The position numbers and the translations under genes are program-made. Below, piece by piece: positions 24,943-34,487 of a stretch of 64,000 nt of DNA. Location: NCBI GenBank assembly GCA_910575775.1, contig CAJTEY010000025.1:1-64000 (forward strand). Direction: 5' to 3'. Under the pieces are notes generated by a model. That model was not told the origin of the DNA. It ran no database searches and was given only the letters and a program-made list of their open reading frames with translations. The DNA is from Lachnospiraceae bacterium. Lineage in GTDB: Bacteria; Bacillota; Clostridia; Lachnospirales; Lachnospiraceae. Position 1 is the first letter of the stretch; each line of letters starts with the position of its first letter.

Positions 24943-26589
24943 ATGAGTTATTTTGTGAAGAGTTTTGGGGCAAAGGGAACGGCGTATTTTGTAGCGGGGA
25001 AAAAACCGAAGATAACTGCGCAGACAAAAGTCTTTCTCCTGTTCTTTACCGTGATGGCGGTATATTACGGGAGAAGGATGTTTCTTTTGACGCCATGGTA
25101 TGATGAACTGTACACATATTACTACTTTATCAGCAGGGGGCCGGTATACGCGGCGATTCACTGGCCGCTCCCCAACAATCATGTGGGGTATTCCTCCTTG
25201 GCAGCCTGTCTGGGGATATTTGGCAGCGAACCTGTCGCTCTGCGTGGTGTATCCTATTTATGCAGTCTGGGCAGTCTTATTCTTCTGTACCGTATCTCCC
25301 GGAAATATCTTGCGGAAGAGATTGCGCTTATTCCCACGTTTGTTTTTGCGGGTATGTATATGGTCAATCAGCTTGCGGTGCAGGGCAGGGGTTATGCGCT
25401 CGTGACGTTCTGCTATCTGACGGCATTGACAGCCCTTTACTCCATTGTGGCGGAGAAGAAAAATAACAAACGTAATTTTATTTTGTTCGGGGCGGCGCTT
25501 GTGATTGCCTTGTGGGCGATTCCGAGCAGTCTGTATGTGGTGATGCCGGTCTGTATGATCGGGGGCTTTGTCCTTCTTCTGGATGGGGATTATGGTAGGC
25601 TCCTGCGTCTGATTGCCGCTTCTTTGGTCAGTGCAGTATGCACAGCGGGACTTTACGGCATTCTGTGGCTTGCCATCGGTTCCAATCTGCTTTCCAAAAC
25701 GCCGGACGGGCCTTTCTATACGGCTGGACATATAGATATTATTCTCCATGCGCCGTTTCAGGCGTTGCGGGAGGGCATCGATTATATGCTTGCCACGCCT
25801 TATATCCAGAGCATGAGCAGACAGGAATTTAACTGGCAGGCAGGGCATTGGCTGGAGACGTTGTTCGGATCGCAGCTTTCGCCCGGGGCAGGACTCTGGG
25901 GGAATTTGATGTGTTTCCTGCTTCCGGCAGGGATTTTGGCGGCGGTGGTCTGCCTGGTCAGACGGCCGAAAAAGGTTTTTTGGGAGTGGTATTTTGTTCT
26001 GACAGCCGTTCTGCTGGCAGCTGCGCTTGTGATACAGTGCAAGCTCCCCTATCAGAGAGTGTTTTCATTCCTCGGCGTGTGGGCGGCGCTGCTGATCGGG
26101 TGGCTGGTTCAGCGGCTGATGATGCTTTTGGAGAAACTGCCTGACGTCCGTTTAAAGAATAGGATAGGGCGAGGATGTCGTTTGGCTGTTTATATAGCGG
26201 CAGGCGTTTCCTGGGCTTTCGTGCTGGCGGATATGACGCCGTACAGCATGAGGGATGAACTGATTGCGGATGCCTTTGGGCAGATTGAGATAGAAGACAC
26301 GGATATTGTGGCGGTGACAGACTGCGATCAGGAGTATCTGCTTTTGTACCTCTACGGAAAGCAGGATGAGCAGGTCACAAGGGATCTGGCGGCGGCTGAC
26401 GTGGTTCTTCTGGACAAGGCGCTTCTCGGGCTGTCGTACGGTTACAGGGAGGCGCCGGAGGAATGGAAGTTTTACCTTACCCGGGAGGATGTGGAAGCCC
26501 GCCAGACTTATATAGAAGAAAACATGGCACAAATTTATGAAAACTGGCAATTTATCCTGTTTGAAGGAAATCAAGCGCGAACGGAGTGA
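24943..26589 (+). CDS. Polytopic membrane glycosyltransferase-like protein (GT39/ArnT type)
   Basis: 548 residues with about 10-12 membrane segments. After the first helix comes [14 protein letters not shown] (about 48-61), the acidic first-loop DE pair typical of GT-C glycosyltransferases (protein mannosyltransferase and ArnT-like), which use polyprenyl-linked sugars at the membrane outer face. A soluble C-terminal domain (about 430-548) follows. ATG 24943 begins 4 nt after the leuB stop, with GGAAAG inside leuB as ribosome site. Acceptor and donor are unknown. It is oddly embedded in a branched-chain amino acid operon, overlapping no other gene. Confidence 0.65.
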   Translation: MSYFVKSFGAKGTAYFVAGKKPKITAQTKVFLLFFTVMAVYYGRRMFLLTPWYDELYTYYYFISRGPVYAAIHWPLPNNHVGYSSLAACLGIFGSEPVALRGVSYLCSLGSLILLYRISRKYLAEEIALIPTFVFAGMYMVNQLAVQGRGYALVTFCYLTALTALYSIVAEKKNNKRNFILFGAALVIALWAIPSSLYVVMPVCMIGGFVLLLDGDYGRLLRLIAASLVSAVCTAGLYGILWLAIGSNLLSKTPDGPFYTAGHIDIILHAPFQALREGIDYMLATPYIQSMSRQEFNWQAGHWLETLFGSQLSPGAGLWGNLMCFLLPAGILAAVVCLVRRPKKVFWEWYFVLTAVLLAAALVIQCKLPYQRVFSFLGVWAALLIGWLVQRLMMLLEKLPDVRLKNRIGRGCRLAVYIAAGVSWAFVLADMTPYSMRDELIADAFGQIEIEDTDIVAVTDCDQEYLLLYLYGKQDEQVTRDLAAADVVLLDKALLGLSYGYREAPEEWKFYLTREDVEARQTYIEENMAQIYENWQFILFEGNQARTE

Positions 26590-26656
26590 GCATTTGATTT
26601 CATCAAACAGGAAAGCGAAAAAAACAGGGAGCACGATGAGAGAGAGGAGAAAAACG

Positions 26657-28333
26657 ATGAGAAGTGACAACGTGAAAGAGGGCACCCAGCAGGCGCCCCA
26701 CAGAAGTTTATTTAATGCCCTTGGGTTTACCCAGGAGGAGATGAAGAAGCCTATGGTGGGCATCGTCAGCTCCTACAACGAGATTGTGCCCGGACATATG
26801 AATCTGGATAAAATTGTGGACGCGGTGAGACTGGGTGTGGCTGAAGCCGGCGGCGTGCCGGTTGTATTTCCGGCTATTGCAGTCTGCGACGGTATTGCTA
26901 TGGGGCATATCGGCATGAAGTATTCCCTGGTGACAAGGGATCTGATCGCCGACTCTACGGAATGTATGGCGCTGGCGCATCAGTTTGACGCTCTGGTGAT
27001 GGTGCCCAACTGCGACAAGAATGTACCCGGGCTTCTGATGGCGGCGGCGCGCATCAATGTGCCCACTGTCTTTGTGTCCGGCGGCCCGATGCTGGCGGGA
27101 CATGTGAAGGGACAGAAGAGAAGCCTTTCTTCCATGTTTGAGGCGGTTGGCTCTCACGCGGCTGGAACGATCACGGACGAGGATCTTCTGGAGTTCGAGG
27201 AGAAGACCTGTCCTACCTGCGGTTCCTGCTCAGGCATGTACACGGCCAATTCCATGAACTGCCTTACCGAGGCACTGGGTATGGGGCTTCGCGGCAACGG
27301 TACGATACCGGCGGTTTACTCTGAGCGCATCAAACTGGCAAAGCATGCGGGTATGGCAGTTATGAATCTGCTGGAAAAGAATATCAGGCCCAGGGATATT
27401 ATGACGAAGGACGCGATTTTAAATGCGCTTACGGTGGATATGGCGCTTGGCTGTTCTACCAATTCCATGCTGCATCTGCCGGCGATTGCCCATGAGGTGG
27501 GGTATGACTTTGACATCGCTTTCGCCAACGAGATCAGCGAGAAGACCCCCAATGTGTGTCATCTGGCTCCGGCAGGCCCGACTTATATGGAGGATCTGAA
27601 CGAGGCGGGCGGCGTCTATGCGGTGATGAAGGAGCTTGCGGATATCGGGCTGCTCCACACGGACTGCATGACTGTGACTGGTGAGACGATCGGCGAAAAT
27701 ATCAAAAATGCCGTAAATAAAAATACGGAAGTTATTAAAACGGTTGAAAATCCTTACAGCAAAACCGGCGGTCTCGCAGTCCTGAAAGGAAACCTTGCCC
27801 CGGACGGCAGCGTGGTGAAGCGTTCCGCCGTGGTGGAGGAGATGATGGTGCACGAAGGCCCTGCCCGCGTCTTTGAGTGTGAGGAGGACGCGATTGCGGC
27901 GATCAAGGGCGGTAAGATCGTGGCAGGCGATGTGGTTGTGATCCGTTATGAAGGGCCTAAGGGCGGCCCGGGTATGCGGGAGATGTTGAATCCTACCTCG
28001 GCGATTGCAGGGATGGGACTCGGCTCCAGCGTGGCGTTAATTACGGACGGCCGTTTTTCCGGCGCATCCAGAGGCGCATCCATCGGTCATGTTTCGCCGG
28101 AGGCAGCGGTGGGCGGCCCCATCGCGCTTGTGAAGGAGGGCGATATCATCAGCATTGATATTCCGAACATGAAGTTGGACGTCAAGGTATCTGATGAGGA
28201 GATGGCGGAGAGAAGAAAGAATTGGCAGCCCAGGGAGCCTAAGGTGACGAGCGGATATCTGGCCAGATACCGGGAGATGGTGACAAGCGGCAACAGAGGG
28301 GCGATTCTGGAAACGTGTGAAGGAAAACACTAA
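26657..28333 (+). CDS. ilvD: Dihydroxy-acid dehydratase
   Basis: A 558-residue Fe-S dehydratase that turns 2,3-dihydroxyisovalerate (or the methylvalerate analogue) into the 2-oxo acid in valine, isoleucine and leucine synthesis. [19 protein letters not shown] (about 114-132) and [18 protein letters not shown] (about 184-201) provide the cluster cysteines; [12 protein letters not shown] and [13 protein letters not shown] (about 445-475) are the C-terminal signatures. ATG 26657 is chosen for its GAGAGGAG ribosome site; the frame is open further up. Confidence 0.95.
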   Translation: MRSDNVKEGTQQAPHRSLFNALGFTQEEMKKPMVGIVSSYNEIVPGHMNLDKIVDAVRLGVAEAGGVPVVFPAIAVCDGIAMGHIGMKYSLVTRDLIADSTECMALAHQFDALVMVPNCDKNVPGLLMAAARINVPTVFVSGGPMLAGHVKGQKRSLSSMFEAVGSHAAGTITDEDLLEFEEKTCPTCGSCSGMYTANSMNCLTEALGMGLRGNGTIPAVYSERIKLAKHAGMAVMNLLEKNIRPRDIMTKDAILNALTVDMALGCSTNSMLHLPAIAHEVGYDFDIAFANEISEKTPNVCHLAPAGPTYMEDLNEAGGVYAVMKELADIGLLHTDCMTVTGETIGENIKNAVNKNTEVIKTVENPYSKTGGLAVLKGNLAPDGSVVKRSAVVEEMMVHEGPARVFECEEDAIAAIKGGKIVAGDVVVIRYEGPKGGPGMREMLNPTSAIAGMGLGSSVALITDGRFSGASRGASIGHVSPEAAVGGPIALVKEGDIISIDIPNMKLDVKVSDEEMAERRKNWQPREPKVTSGYLARYREMVTSGNRGAILETCEGKH

Positions 28334-28401
28334 GCTCGAAAGAACCTCGCTAAGTGTTTTCAAGCTTCACACAGGAGAATGCCAAAAAGCAGCATGCTCC
28401 G
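28331..28401. repeat. Dispersed intergenic hairpin element, family 1, degenerate copy
   Basis: Starts at the ilvD stop codon with GCTCGAAAGAACC, lacks the mirror arm, and keeps the second hairpin as GAGAATGC...GCATGCTCC (28375-28400). Alignment with copies at 8448 and 10294 is clear at both ends; the middle is shortened. Confidence 0.6.
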
Positions 28402-28460
28402 CATCAATTTGAAGAAAAATAACAAGCGTGATTTTATAATAACAGGCAGGAGGAGAAAAC

Positions 28461-30131
28461 ATGGTATTGACAGGTGCGCAGATTGTAGTGGAATGTCTGA
28501 AAGAGCAGGGAGTGGACACAGTGTTCGGCTATCCCGGCGGCACGATTCTGAATGTGTACGATGCGCTGTATCAGCACAGTGAGGAAATCAAACATATTCT
28601 GACGTCTCATGAGCAGGGGGCGGCACATGCGGCAGACGGGTATGCCAGAGCCACCGGCAGGGTTGGCGTCTGTCTGGCAACCAGCGGACCGGGTGCGACC
28701 AATCTGGTGACGGGAATCGCAACAGCTTATATGGATTCGGTGCCCGTGGTGGCCATTACCTGCAATGTAAACCTTCCCCTTCTGGGAAAGGATTCTTTTC
28801 AGGAAGTGGATATCGCAGGAATCACCATGCCCATTACCAAACATAATTATATAGTAAAAGATGTGACAATTCTGGCAGATACCCTCAGAAAGGCATTTGC
28901 CATCGCGAGGAGCGGCAGACCAGGCCCGGTACTTGTGGATATCACAAAAGATGTGACGGCAAATACTTGTGAATATGAGAAAAAGACGCCGGAAAGGGCG
29001 GAGAAGGCGGGTAGTTATACAGAGGAAGCGCTCACAGAGGCGGTGCGCCTTCTGGAGAATGCCCAAAAGCCTTTTATCTATGTGGGCGGCGGCGCAGTCA
29101 TCTCCGAGGCCTATGAGGAAGTGAGAACCTTTGCAGAACTGGCGGATGCGCCGGTGTGCGATACGCTGATGGGGAAGGGCGTTGTGGACGGCCATGACGA
29201 GAGATACACGGGCATGATCGGTATGCACGGCACGAAGACTTCCAATTTTGGCGTCAGCGAGTGTGACCTGCTGATTGCTCTCGGCGCGCGTTTCTCCGAT
29301 CGTGTGGTGGGAAATCCGAAGAAATTTGCGGAGCATGCGAAGGTACTGCACATTGATGTGGATGCGGCGGAGATCAACAAGAACATCAAGACGGATGTTT
29401 CTTTGGTAGGAGATTTGAAGGAAGTGCTTTCCCGGCTGAATGAGAGGATTTCTCAGCAGTCCCATCAGGAGTGGATGGCGCATATTGCGGAGCTGAAAAG
29501 GAAATATCCCTTGAATTATGACGACGGGGCGCTTTCCTGCCCTTACATTATGGAGGAGATCGACCGGGTGACAGGCGGCAGCGCCATCATCACCACGGAT
29601 GTGGGTCAGCATCAGATGTGGGCGGCGCAGTATTACAAGTATTCCAGCCCCCGCACCCTTCTTACATCCGGCGGCCTCGGCACGATGGGCTATGGTCTTG
29701 GCGCCTGCATCGGAGCAAAGATGGGTAAGCCGGATAAAATCTGTATCAACATTGCAGGCGATGGATGTTTCCGCATGAATATGAATGAACTGGCCACGGC
29801 AAGCCGGTACAATATACCGATTATTCAAGTTGTGATCAACAACCATGTGCTTGGAATGGTGAGACAGTGGCAGACACTGTTCTACGGGAAACGGTATTCC
29901 CAGACGGTTCTGGATGATGGCGTAGATTTCTGCAAAGTGGCGGAGGGACTCGGCTGTGAGGCAATCCTCGTGACAAAGAAGGAAGATGTGGCGCCTGCCG
30001 TTGAGAAGGCCATTGCCTTAAAAAAACCTGTGTTATTAAATTGCGTGATACCAGAGGATGACAAGGTATTTCCTATGGTGCCCGCAGGTGCGCCTATCAG
30101 TGAGGCTTTTGACGCGGGTGATCTCAAATAG
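28461..30131 (+). CDS. ilvB: Acetolactate synthase, large subunit
   Basis: A 556-residue thiamine-diphosphate enzyme joining two pyruvate (or pyruvate and 2-oxobutyrate) for branched-chain amino acid synthesis. FGYPGGTILNVYDAL and the catalytic Glu51 in TSHEQGAAHAADGYAR; CNVNLPLLGKDSFQEVDI; GALGARFSDR-type segment at about 270; GLGTMGYGLGACIGAKMG and the cofactor-binding GDGCFRMNMNELATASRYN (about 434-452). Start ATG 28461 has GCAGGAGGAG upstream. No small subunit ilvN or ilvC is found in the window, so they are elsewhere or the enzyme works with a distant partner. Confidence 0.93.
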   Translation: MVLTGAQIVVECLKEQGVDTVFGYPGGTILNVYDALYQHSEEIKHILTSHEQGAAHAADGYARATGRVGVCLATSGPGATNLVTGIATAYMDSVPVVAITCNVNLPLLGKDSFQEVDIAGITMPITKHNYIVKDVTILADTLRKAFAIARSGRPGPVLVDITKDVTANTCEYEKKTPERAEKAGSYTEEALTEAVRLLENAQKPFIYVGGGAVISEAYEEVRTFAELADAPVCDTLMGKGVVDGHDERYTGMIGMHGTKTSNFGVSECDLLIALGARFSDRVVGNPKKFAEHAKVLHIDVDAAEINKNIKTDVSLVGDLKEVLSRLNERISQQSHQEWMAHIAELKRKYPLNYDDGALSCPYIMEEIDRVTGGSAIITTDVGQHQMWAAQYYKYSSPRTLLTSGGLGTMGYGLGACIGAKMGKPDKICINIAGDGCFRMNMNELATASRYNIPIIQVVINNHVLGMVRQWQTLFYGKRYSQTVLDDGVDFCKVAEGLGCEAILVTKKEDVAPAVEKAIALKKPVLLNCVIPEDDKVFPMVPAGAPISEAFDAGDLK

Positions 30132-30157
30132 CGTGAAAAGAAATTGAAGGTTTAGGT

Positions 30158-31555
30158 ATGAAAAGATTACTAAAGCATATGGCGGTCATTCTGGGCATCG
30201 TCGCGGTCAGTCTGATGGTGACCTATGTGGGGCTTGCCGTGTACTACCATAACGCGTTTACTTACGGTACCTGGATCAACGGGATTTACTGTACCGGCAG
30301 GAGTATTCAGGAGGTAAACGATGAGTTGGTAAAGCATTTTGTATATGAGGGTGTCACCGTGAAGGATAAAGACGGCGGCTCCTATGTGATATCGGCGGAG
30401 GAAATTTCTTATCGGTTTGATTTTAAGAAAGCACTGGAGATCTATCAGAAACGGCAGAATCCGTGGATGTGGATTGACAGTCTGATTGGCGGGCATCAGG
30501 TGGAGCTGCTGCCGGTGGTTTCCTATGACAGGGAGGCGTTTGAGTCCTGCTTTGATGCACTGCCTATCTGTCAGGATCAACGGACGGATAAGGAACGCAG
30601 AGTGGCGATCACCCGGACGCCGCAGGGATATACGCTTGTGAATGAAAGAACGGATGTTCTTTTTGTCGAGCAGGCGAGAGGCGCGGTGCTCTCCGCGATC
30701 GAGGAATCAAAGAGTGAGGTTTCTCTGCCGGAAGAGGGGTGTTACCATGATCTGGAACTGACGGCACAGATGCAGGAGACACTGGATATCTGGGAAAAGT
30801 TGAAAAACTTTCAGGACTGCGGCATTGTTTATCAGATGGGGGAAGAGAAGATTCCTGTGGATGCCTCCGTAGTCTGCAACTGGATCGCAGTAGACGATAA
30901 CGGTCGTTTTTTATTTGATGAATCGGGAGAGTTTCAGTTAAAGGAACATGCGATAGATGATTTTGTGGAAGATCTGGCGGCGAAGTATGACACCGTGGGC
31001 GCGAGAAGACAGTTCCGGGCTACCAGGGGAGATGTGGTGACGGTGGAGGGCGGACTCTACGGCAACAAAATAGATCAGGAGGCGGAGAAAGCCTATCTGA
31101 CACAGGCGTTTCATGATAAAAAGAGAGAGCTGCATGAGCCGGCTTACACGCAGGAGGCATGGGAAAAGGGCAGCCGGGATATCGGTTCTACTTACATAGA
31201 AGTGGATATGTCCGAGCAGAAGATGTACTATTATATGGACGGTGTATTGACGATAGACACGCCCATTGTGACAGGAAACACTTCCCGCAGGATGGGAACG
31301 CCCTCCGGGGTGAATTTTGTGTATGCGAAGCAGAAAAACCGTGTTTTACGGGGAAGGGATTACGCTTCCCCGGTAGACTTCTGGATGCCGGTGAAGGGAA
31401 ATATCGGCATTCACGACGCTTCCTGGCGTGGAACGTTTGGCGGTACGATTTATCAGACCAACGGTTCCCACGGCTGTATCAATACCCCCCGCGCGGCGAT
31501 GGAACAGCTTTTCGACATGGCTGAAGTGGGCACGCCTGTGGTGATGTTTTATTAA
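30158..31555 (+). CDS. L,D-transpeptidase (YkuD) with peptidoglycan-binding-like domain
   Basis: 465 residues. An N-terminal transmembrane anchor (about 8-28, MAVILGIVAVSLMVTYVGLAV) is followed by an extracellular PG_binding_4-like region (about 60-330) and a C-terminal YkuD domain (about 345-465). The active-site motif HGCINTPRAAMEQLF (Cys at about 440) with upstream IGIHDASWRGTFGG is the standard SHGxxN form. These enzymes make 3-3 crosslinks or attach proteins in peptidoglycan outside the membrane. It starts 26 nt after ilvB and may be cotranscribed with it. Confidence 0.88.
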   Translation: MKRLLKHMAVILGIVAVSLMVTYVGLAVYYHNAFTYGTWINGIYCTGRSIQEVNDELVKHFVYEGVTVKDKDGGSYVISAEEISYRFDFKKALEIYQKRQNPWMWIDSLIGGHQVELLPVVSYDREAFESCFDALPICQDQRTDKERRVAITRTPQGYTLVNERTDVLFVEQARGAVLSAIEESKSEVSLPEEGCYHDLELTAQMQETLDIWEKLKNFQDCGIVYQMGEEKIPVDASVVCNWIAVDDNGRFLFDESGEFQLKEHAIDDFVEDLAAKYDTVGARRQFRATRGDVVTVEGGLYGNKIDQEAEKAYLTQAFHDKKRELHEPAYTQEAWEKGSRDIGSTYIEVDMSEQKMYYYMDGVLTIDTPIVTGNTSRRMGTPSGVNFVYAKQKNRVLRGRDYASPVDFWMPVKGNIGIHDASWRGTFGGTIYQTNGSHGCINTPRAAMEQLFDMAEVGTPVVMFY

Positions 31556-31560
31556 AGTAA

Positions 31561-31589
31561 TTGACTAAAGTGCCAGAAGGGCGTAAAAT
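31561..31589 (+). promoter_or_regulatory. Promoter of serC-serA
   Basis: TTGACT (31561-31566), 17-nt spacer, TAAAAT (31584-31589). Confidence 0.75.
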
Positions 31590-31639
31590 AAATTTTGGTT
31601 TTTATTAACGGAAACGAATGAGGACGGGAGGAGAGAAAA

Positions 31640-32716
31640 GTGTCCAGAGTGTATAATTTTTCAGCAGGGCCTGCAGTTTTGCCGGAAGAGGTGCTAAGAG
31701 AAGCGGCGGAGGAGATGCTTGACTACAAGGGATCAGGGATGTCGGTCATGGAGATGAGCCATCGGTCTAAGGTGTATGACACGATCATCAAGGAGGCGGA
31801 GGCGGATCTGCGCACGCTCCTGAACATTCCCGATAACTATAAGGTACTGTTTTTACAGGGCGGCGCAAGCCTTTTGTTCGCGTCGGTGCCCATGAATCTG
31901 ATGAAGAACCGCAAGGCGGGTTATATTCTGACCGGGCAGTGGGCAAAGAAGGCTTTTGCGGAGGCAAAGATTTACGGGGAAGCCGTGGAACTGGCGTCCT
32001 CTGCGGATGAGACTTTCTCCTATATTCCCGATTGCTCCGATCTTCCAATAACAGATGATATGGATTATGTCTATATCTGTGAGAACAATACGATTTACGG
32101 CACCAAATATCATACGCTGCCGAATACCAAGGGTAAAATTCTGGTTTCTGATGTGTCTTCCTGTTTCCTTTCGGAGCCTATGGATGTGACGAAGTATGGC
32201 CTGGTTTACGCGGGCGTGCAGAAGAATGTCGGCCCTGCGGGCACACAGGTTGTGATTATCAGAGAGGATCTGCTGACGGACGAGACGCTGCCCGGCACGC
32301 CGACTATGATGAAGTTTAAGGTGCATGCGGATAATGAATCTCTGTATAATACGCCGCCAAGCTATGGCATTTATATTTGTGGTAAGGTGTTCAAGTGGCT
32401 TTTGAAAAACGGCGGCCTTGAGGCGATGAAGGCATTAAACGAGAAAAAGGCGAAAATTCTCTACAACTTCCTTGATGAGAGCAGTCTCTTTAAGGGCACG
32501 GTCAGAAAAGAGGACAGATCTCTTATGAATGTGCCTTTCGTGACGGGAAATGAGGAGACGGACGCCAGGTTCATCAAGGAGGCGACAGCGGCCGGGTTTG
32601 TGAATCTGAAGGGACACAGAACCGTGGGCGGTATGCGTGCCAGCATCTACAATGCGATGCCGATAGAGGGCGTGGAGAAGCTGGTTGCCTTTATGAGAGA
32701 ATTTGAGCAGAAGTAA
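31640..32716 (+). CDS. serC: Phosphoserine aminotransferase
   Basis: A 358-residue class V PLP aminotransferase that makes 3-phosphoserine from 3-phosphohydroxypyruvate and glutamate. YNFSAGPAVLPEEVL at the start, GGASLLFASVPMNL (about 75-90), SDVSSCFLSEPMDV and the PLP lysine in YAGVQKNVGPAG (about 190-201), and TPPSYGIYICGKVFKW are typical. The start is GTG 31640, preceded by GGGAGGAG. It forms an operon with serA. Confidence 0.95.
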   Translation: MSRVYNFSAGPAVLPEEVLREAAEEMLDYKGSGMSVMEMSHRSKVYDTIIKEAEADLRTLLNIPDNYKVLFLQGGASLLFASVPMNLMKNRKAGYILTGQWAKKAFAEAKIYGEAVELASSADETFSYIPDCSDLPITDDMDYVYICENNTIYGTKYHTLPNTKGKILVSDVSSCFLSEPMDVTKYGLVYAGVQKNVGPAGTQVVIIREDLLTDETLPGTPTMMKFKVHADNESLYNTPPSYGIYICGKVFKWLLKNGGLEAMKALNEKKAKILYNFLDESSLFKGTVRKEDRSLMNVPFVTGNEETDARFIKEATAAGFVNLKGHRTVGGMRASIYNAMPIEGVEKLVAFMREFEQK

Positions 32717-32775
32717 TCTCTTCGAGATTCCCTTCGCGGGAGTTGTCCCGCAAACTCGGAGATGTTTGAAATTAT
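32717..32775 (+). other. Hairpin-bearing spacer between serC and serA
   Basis: GCGGGA-GTTG-TCCCGC (32736-32751) is nested in ATCTC...GAGAT. There is no T-run. The sequence CGAGATT...CAAACTCG resembles part of the spacer at 12452-12490, and CTTCGCGG...CTCGGATGTTTGA at 42189-42212 is also similar, so this may be another short dispersed element. Confidence 0.4.
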
Positions 32776-32798
32776 AGTGTATAGAAAGGATAAGTCCG

Positions 32799-33962
32799 AT
32801 GTTTAAATATCATTGCTTAAATCCCATCGCACAGGTGGGTCTGGAGAAATTCAGCGGGCAGTATGAAAAGACAGATGCAATAGAGGAGGCGGACGGCATT
32901 CTGGTGAGAAGCGCGGCCATGCATGACATGGAGCTGCCGGCAAACCTTCTGGCCATCGCCCGTGCGGGCGCAGGGGTCAACAACATTCCGCTGGATAAAT
33001 GCGCGGAGAAAGGTATCGTAGTGTTTAACACGCCCGGCGCCAATGCGAACGGCGTGAAGGAGCTGGTGATTGCGGGCATGCTCTTAGCGTCCCGTGATGT
33101 GGCCGGCGGTATCGAGTGGGTGAAGGCGAACGTGGCCGATGAGAATATTGCGAAGGATGCGGAGAAGGCGAAAAAGAATTTCGCAGGGACGGAGATTCAG
33201 GGCAAGAAGCTTGGAATCATCGGTCTTGGAGCCATTGGCGTGAAGGTGGCCAATGTGGCGAAGCATCTCGGTATGGAAGTGTACGGCTATGACCCTTATG
33301 TGTCCGTGGATGCGGCATGGAATCTGAGCCGTGACGTAAAGCATGTGCTCCATGTGGAGGAGATCTACGCGGAGTGCGATATCATCACGATTCATGTGCC
33401 TCTGATGGATGCGACGAAGGGAATGATCAATCAGGAAGCGCTCGACCAGATGAAAGACGGCGTGATTCTCTTAAACTTTGCGAGAGATCTTCTGGTGGAT
33501 GAAAAGGCTGTTCTGGGCGCTATTAAGGCGGGTAAGGTGAGAAAGTATGTATCCGATTTCCCGAATCCTGTCACAGCGGGGCAGGAGGGCTGCATCGTGA
33601 TTCCCCATCTTGGAGCTTCCACGGAAGAGTCCGAGGATAACTGTGCGGTGATGGCCGTGAAGCAGATGAAGGATTATCTGGAGAACGGTAACATTGCCAA
33701 TAGCGTGAACTATCCGAAGTGCGATATGGGCATCTGCGAGCAGGCAGGCCGTGTGGCTATTTTCCACAAGAATATTGCCAACATGATTACCAAGTTTACC
33801 GCCTGCTTCGGCGACAACAATATCAATATCTCCGATATGACGAACAAGTCAAGGGGAGAGGTTGCTTACACGATGCTGGATATCGAGACGCCTGCATCCG
33901 AAGAGATCATTGAAAAGCTCCAGTCCATCGAAGGTGTGTTCCGGGTGAGAGTGGTGAAGTAG
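32799..33962 (+). CDS. serA: D-3-phosphoglycerate dehydrogenase
   Basis: A 387-residue NAD-dependent 2-hydroxyacid dehydrogenase, first enzyme of the phosphorylated serine pathway. The nucleotide fold motif LGIIGLGAIGVKVANVAKHLG (about 137-157), LLNFARDLLVDEKA with the catalytic Arg, and IPHLGASTEESEDNC with the catalytic His are present; the C-terminal ~70 residues form an ACT domain (about 318-387) that usually binds serine. It is the short form without the extra allosteric domain. AGAAAGGA precedes ATG 32799 by 9 nt. Confidence 0.94.
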   Translation: MFKYHCLNPIAQVGLEKFSGQYEKTDAIEEADGILVRSAAMHDMELPANLLAIARAGAGVNNIPLDKCAEKGIVVFNTPGANANGVKELVIAGMLLASRDVAGGIEWVKANVADENIAKDAEKAKKNFAGTEIQGKKLGIIGLGAIGVKVANVAKHLGMEVYGYDPYVSVDAAWNLSRDVKHVLHVEEIYAECDIITIHVPLMDATKGMINQEALDQMKDGVILLNFARDLLVDEKAVLGAIKAGKVRKYVSDFPNPVTAGQEGCIVIPHLGASTEESEDNCAVMAVKQMKDYLENGNIANSVNYPKCDMGICEQAGRVAIFHKNIANMITKFTACFGDNNINISDMTNKSRGEVAYTMLDIETPASEEIIEKLQSIEGVFRVRVVK

Positions 33963-33976
33963 GCCATACAATCATA

Positions 33977-34013
33977 AAGGGTCTGCCGGTAAAATCCGAC
34001 AGACCCTTATTCT
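33977..34013. terminator. Bidirectional terminator after serA
   Basis: AAGGGTCTG (33977-33985) pairs with CAGACCCTT (34000-34008), with CGG/CCG continuing the stem; TTATTCT follows. It also serves the gene converging from the right. Confidence 0.8.
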
Positions 34014-34027
34014 GCGTATGGGGCGTC

Positions 34028-34312
34028 TTAATTCAGACGGTTGGCGATGGACGAAAAATCAGCATTCTCCGCTTCATCCAGGGTGGCCTGCAGTTTTTTG
34101 TCGGCCTCCACGGCGGATTCGCTGGCGAGATCCATGTAGAGGATGAAGATGTCCTCCACGGATTTCCCGGTTTCATCCGCTATTTCCTGCATAATAGGTT
34201 TTAAGGCTTCTAACTGAAATGAAATTCTGGTTTTCTGGGGATCGATGTCCGCGAGGGCTTCTTCCGCGTAGGCATTGATACGGTCCAGAATTTTCTGTTC
34301 TTCGCTTGTCAT
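34028..34312 (-). CDS. Small conserved-looking acidic protein, unknown function
   Basis: 94 residues, all predicted helix, acidic, no membrane segment and no Cys. The sequence opens MTSEEQKILDRINAYAEEA and contains DETGKSVEDIFILYMDLASE. I recognise no domain. ATG 34312 (reverse) is preceded by GAAAGGAAG, a good ribosome site. It is convergent with serA and divergent from the DUF1015 gene, with a minimal family 3 hairpin in its upstream region. Confidence 0.65.
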   Translation of the reverse strand: MTSEEQKILDRINAYAEEALADIDPQKTRISFQLEALKPIMQEIADETGKSVEDIFILYMDLASESAVEADKKLQATLDEAENADFSSIANRLN

Positions 34313-34353
34313 GTGCGTCTTCCTTTCTTGATAGATTTTGCCTTTCTTTTCAT

Positions 34354-34390
34354 AGCAGTGCACACTCGAAATGCCTGCGCACTGCTCATT
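34354..34390. repeat. Dispersed intergenic hairpin element, family 3, minimal copy
   Basis: AGCAGTGCACACTCGAAATG followed by CCTGCGCACTGCTCATT is, on the reverse strand, the two ends of the long element at 17507-17638 joined with the whole middle deleted: AATGAGCAGTGCGC at one side and CGAGTGTGCACTGCT at the other. Confidence 0.7.
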
Positions 34391-34415
34391 ACCTGTCAAT
34401 AATATCACAAATCCC

Positions 34416-34444
34416 TTGTGATGCCCAGTTTTATTTGTTAAAAT
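34416..34444 (+). promoter_or_regulatory. Promoter of the DUF1015 gene
   Basis: TTGTGA (34416-34421), 17-nt spacer, TAAAAT (34439-34444). Confidence 0.65.
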
Positions 34445-34487
34445 AAATAGTAGCACCCTGCAAAATGCAGGAAAGAAGGAGAAATTT

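Noticed and set aside
28434..29846. 470-codon minus-strand frame
   Set aside because: Fully antisense to ilvB, which has all acetolactate synthase motifs; no ribosome site or family similarity.
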